This document shows, one piece after another, positions 60,713-64,000 of a stretch of DNA of 64,000 nt (positions are counted from its first letter, which is position 1; every line of letters begins with the position of its first letter). The stretch is from Monilinia fructicola (Eukaryota > Ascomycota > Leotiomycetes > Helotiales > Sclerotiniaceae). The position numbers and the translations under genes were made by a program. Below the pieces are notes generated by a model. That model was not told the DNA's origin. It saw only the letters and a list, made by a program, of their open reading frames with translations, and did not search any database. The stretch covers positions 1,178,001 through 1,242,000 of the forward strand of contig VICG01000014.1 of the NCBI GenBank assembly GCA_008692225.1, in the 5' to 3' direction.

Positions 60713-63409
60713 TCAACCATCAATGACCATACTGTCACCCGCCAGTCCCATGAGGTTTTCCATCCCCTCTTTGGTGCCGTCCATTTCCTTCTTTCCACCA
60801 CCATCTGAATAGTAACCACTTGGATTTCCATTACCAGTCAGCACACCACCACCACCACCACCTTCTCTCTCTGTGCCACAAAGCCTATATTCATTCGATC
60901 CATCTCCCTTAGGCTCAATAATAGCTTCATCGAGTGCCCATCTTGCCAAAAATTTATCAACACCCAATCTATTAGCCTCTCCTTTCTCCATATGCCTACC
61001 AACATGTTCGGTCCAGTCATCCCAACTACCTGCACCCTCAAAAACATTTGAGCAATCTGGTTTTGGGCATGCGGATCTTTGAGGTGGTTGTCTTCTAGTC
61101 ACCAAACACGAAGCTTGCATTTCCTTGACATGAGTTTCCCATTCCAGTTGAAGTTTCGAGTCGCCTTTGGCGAGCGCTTTCTTGATTGCAAAAGGTGCAT
61201 GCATGCGTCGGAGATGTTGAGTGAAGAGGTCTTTGCGGTTAAATTCGTTACCTTTGCCCTCAACAGTCGTCTGAGGACAAGATGAACATCGATAATACGT
61301 CAAGCAAAGATGTTGGGAAGCAATGTGGCGTTTCCACTCGTTCTTAGAGCCGAAAGTACTCGCGCATCCTGCAAAGGAGAAAGCGCATGGGAATGGTCTC
61401 GTATGTGCCGCAGCGATATGCTTTCGCAAGGAAGATGAATCTTTGAATGGAGTATGGCTACACATTGAGCAGCGGGTATCTTGCTTAGGACCTTGCTTTT
61501 GTGACGATCTCCTGGCTTTAGGTCTTGAAGCAGGCGAATTGAATTCGGAGTTGTACACTTGATCTTCTGCTCCAGATTCACCTTGGTCCTGCGATGACGC
61601 GGATTCTTCCCGACCACTTCTGAGTCCCGGCGAATCTTCGGATGTGATATGCGAGTGATTTCGATCATTAGGAGTTAGATTATCATGGCTGAGGTGTCGT
61701 ACGTGACTTAGGGCCTTAAGTTGCTCGGCTGCTTCATGCATCTCAACCGAAGTTTCGACGTCATTAGTATGCTCTGGGAGATTTGCAGCACCAGTATCAG
61801 GATACAATACTTGAGGGATTGATTGAGGAGTAGAATTGATCGGATCTTGTCTTAAGGGTTCCTGTCGAGAAGGAGTTTGATGAACAATTTCAGGTTGCCT
61901 AGTTGGCTCTTGTTGAACTGGTTCATGTCTTGTCATCAAAGGCGTAGATGCTGCAGCCTCACGGGCTTCAAGCAGGATTTTTCCGTCTTCTAACTCCTTG
62001 AAAGTTGCGGCTTTGTTAACCGGGGATATTGCTCCAATCAAATGTTGATAATCCGTTGTCATGTTGTGAGAATTGATATAACCCAAAAACAAGCAGATTC
62101 CTTCGGCGGCCAGAACGTTCCAAACTGCAATTGGCATAGAGACGAGAAGGATAGTAGGTGGTCCGTGAAACATGCCCTCCACTGCGATTTTGGATGCTGC
62201 CAAAGGCGTGTTATGAAGCCATTGCTTAAAAGATGCCATGTCTTGACTCGGCTCTCCAACAAAAGTTGTACAGACCAATGCTCTAACTTCTTCAAAAGTT
62301 AGATCAGAATTTGAAGTTGCCTTGATTGGTTCTTCAGTATTTGATCCTTGGCCATTATTTTCTGGAGAATCTGCTGATGATCCCATTGATGTACTTGGCC
62401 TCGGAACCTGGCTAAGAGGAGACAGTGAAATGCTTTGCAATGATCCAGGGGTCAAGGAGAAGGATACTGGCATTCGCTCGTTGGCCGAAGCTGCCTTACC
62501 AGCTCCGTTCGTAAGTCCAGTGTGAGCCAGAAATCCATTGTGCTTTTGTGAGATGATCTCCTCATGAAGTCGTTGCGTACTGAAGGGACGACCAGTACCA
62601 AGTTTGTTAAGAGCCTCGGACAAGTGATAGGTAAACGAACGTGTTCCTGGTTCGCGCGTGGCCTGATCTGGACTATATGCAGCAATACCCTGCTTAATGC
62701 CTTGGCTTCCTGCAACGGATGAATCTGTAGTAGCGCAAGAATCAAGTAAAAGCAGGACATCAGGTTGTGCGTCCTCAAGTAAGTATTTGATACCTTCCCA
62801 CTTAAATTTTGGAGCGTCTTCGTGCGAATTGCTATTTGCGCATCAGCGATAAGTCACAAGGCTCGATAAGCTCCTAAATCTTACCAGGCCCAATATAATT
62901 GATGATCCGAACCCACAAACCCATAACCTGCATAATAAACGATCAAAAGATTATTAGGCGCAGTCAATTCAATATGTTGCGCAAGTTGCTTGACAAGTTT
63001 AATGTTTGGATTTGGGCCACTCGGAATATTCCAAGACTCAGTACGAAAGTTAAACCGTTCGTGGAAAACCTTCTGCAAAAGCAAAAGGTCTTGCTCGACA
63101 CTCAAGTCTTCTTCCCATCGCAAGAGAAGTACAGTTACGCCCTTGTATGGAGATCTATTTGCTTGCGCATAGATGAGCATTGCCGCATCTTGTAAATGTC
63201 GGGCAAAAGACTCGAAGTCACTCCGCTCGTTCGAAGGTGCAGGCTCTTGTAGATTCGGCATAGCTTTATAATCGTACCTAGCTTGAGGCGACTGAATTTG
63301 AAATTAGCAAGATGTATCGGATACATTGCGATGAATTGTTTACTTGTTCTTGAGTTGATTGATCTGGGACTTTGGGTGCGAGACGTCGTTTCTTGCTGGA
63401 AGGCTCCAT
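60713..63409 (-). CDS. Caspase-like domain fused to C2H2 zinc fingers; catalytic His replaced
   Basis: Three exons (63409-63344, 63291-62885, 62831-60713) close to 863 residues. Residues ~40-230 look like a caspase-fold (C14) domain: alternating strands VTVLLLRWEED and NLLIVYYAGYGF, then DVLLLLDSCATTDSS. In active members the YYAGHG motif carries the catalytic His; here it is Tyr145. The Cys is kept as Cys190. A middle segment (about 340-430) has a hydrophobic stretch, ILLVSMPIAVWNVLAAEGI. From ~430 to 600 the sequence is disordered and Gln/Pro/Glu-rich. From ~612 to 790 C2H2-type fingers follow: CSMCSHTPFKDSSSLRKH, CAFSFAGCASTFGSKNEWKRH and CSSCP...FTQHLRRMH. The first exon begins MEPSSKKRRLAPK, a possible nuclear signal. 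Function unknown; an inactive protease fold joined to a nucleic-acid-binding module is inferred. Confidence 0.82.
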
Positions 63410-64000
63410 CTCTTTGTCGCACAATGCGATGTCAAATGATTTCAAAGATTTAGGAAGTGTTGATAGACGAGAAGCAATGCTCTTTATGATTATCTCAAAG
63501 TCAAGATGATTGATTGAGAGATTTTGAATGATGGCGATGGAAGATGTTTATTGTGTAAGGCTTCGTAGCCTGACGAGGCTCTTTTCGAGGCTGAAGTCTT
63601 TAATTTTGCCGAGCACTAAAACAAAATCGAAAAGCAGCAAGAGATGGAAGAGGTGGTCTGGTGGTGTTGGGGATGCACGTGAGATATCGGTTAAACATCG
63701 GTCAAATATCGTTATATACATGGATGACGACTAGACAAGATGAGCTCAAATTAGGTTAGAGATCGATAGGGATTTATGATTCAAAGAACTACCTAGGTAG
63801 GTGAGTAGGTTATATGAATAGCTTTATGGATTAGTTGTCTGTTTTCTTACTTCATATAGGTACCTAGGTAGCATTAGATGGATAGTAATAAGTAGGGAGG
63901 GGGGGAATCTTCGTCACATCTCAGTCTTTCTACATCTACATTACCTTTCTCTATGATGATGATGATGATGATGATGATGATGCTGTGGTTGTTGTTGAGG
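63410..64000. other. 5' flank of the caspase-like gene; trinucleotide repeat at the window end
   Basis: Presumed promoter DNA with two CCTAGGTA palindromes (about 63790 and 63865), a G run at 63895-63905 and (GAT)n from 63953 to 63982. No gene start is seen. Confidence 0.65.

Overview
The window is nuclear DNA of a filamentous ascomycete. Genes are densely packed on both strands and contain many short introns of about 50-80 nt, with GTATGT/GTAAGT donors and CTAAC-like branch sites. They encode typical ascomycete proteins: a group II G-alpha subunit, COPII Sec31, Get2, Sde2, an ENA-type P-type ATPase and kinetochore Dsn1/Mis13. Protein character and AT-rich, CCTAGG-rich intergenic DNA suggest a leotiomycete, perhaps close to Botrytis/Sclerotinia; that placement is inference without a database search.

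Layout. 1-5.1 kb: an NmrA-like reductase relic and a DSN1/MIS13 kinetochore gene, both recognisable but broken by single-base indels. 5.1-8.4 kb: non-coding, with tetranucleotide arrays. 8.4-9.8 kb: an intact group II G-alpha gene whose upstream 0.7 kb is almost pure purine on the + strand. 9.8-15.8 kb: gene-free, holding an AT-rich island and a 2 kb zone with eight exact copies of the 9-mer TACGGAGTA. 15.8-25.7 kb: spermidine synthase, a Nit-type omega-amidase and a 2100-residue major facilitator protein. 26.4-28.3 kb: a zinc-dependent polyol/alcohol dehydrogenase with a 16-nt exon. 30.8-32.9 kb: divergent RPS10 and SDE2. 33.4-35.8 kb: an M20 N-carbamoyl-amino-acid hydrolase with 10-nt and 33-nt exons. 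36-37.2 kb: divergent COX12 and a B12D/MLRQ-type small mitochondrial protein. 37.5-42.4 kb: divergent RRM protein and SEC31. 43-44 kb: GET2. 45-46.6 kb: a decayed epoxide-hydrolase-like gene carrying a 189-bp MITE. 48.6-49.4 kb: a small C2H2 zinc-finger protein. 50.3-53.7 kb: a P-type cation ATPase. 55.5-57 kb: a secreted GDSL/CE16-type esterase with a frameshifted signal peptide. 57.7-59.4 kb: a DHA1-type MFS transporter. 60.7-63.4 kb: a caspase-like domain with a substituted catalytic His, fused to C2H2 zinc fingers.

The genes do not form a pathway cluster; most are housekeeping genes. Three divergent pairs share short promoters: RPS10/SDE2, COX12/B12D-like and RRM/SEC31. COX12/B12D-like pairs two respiratory-chain proteins. 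Exon structures were assembled by hand from splice consensus, frame closure and family conservation; each complete gene model closes in frame, but none is backed by transcript data.
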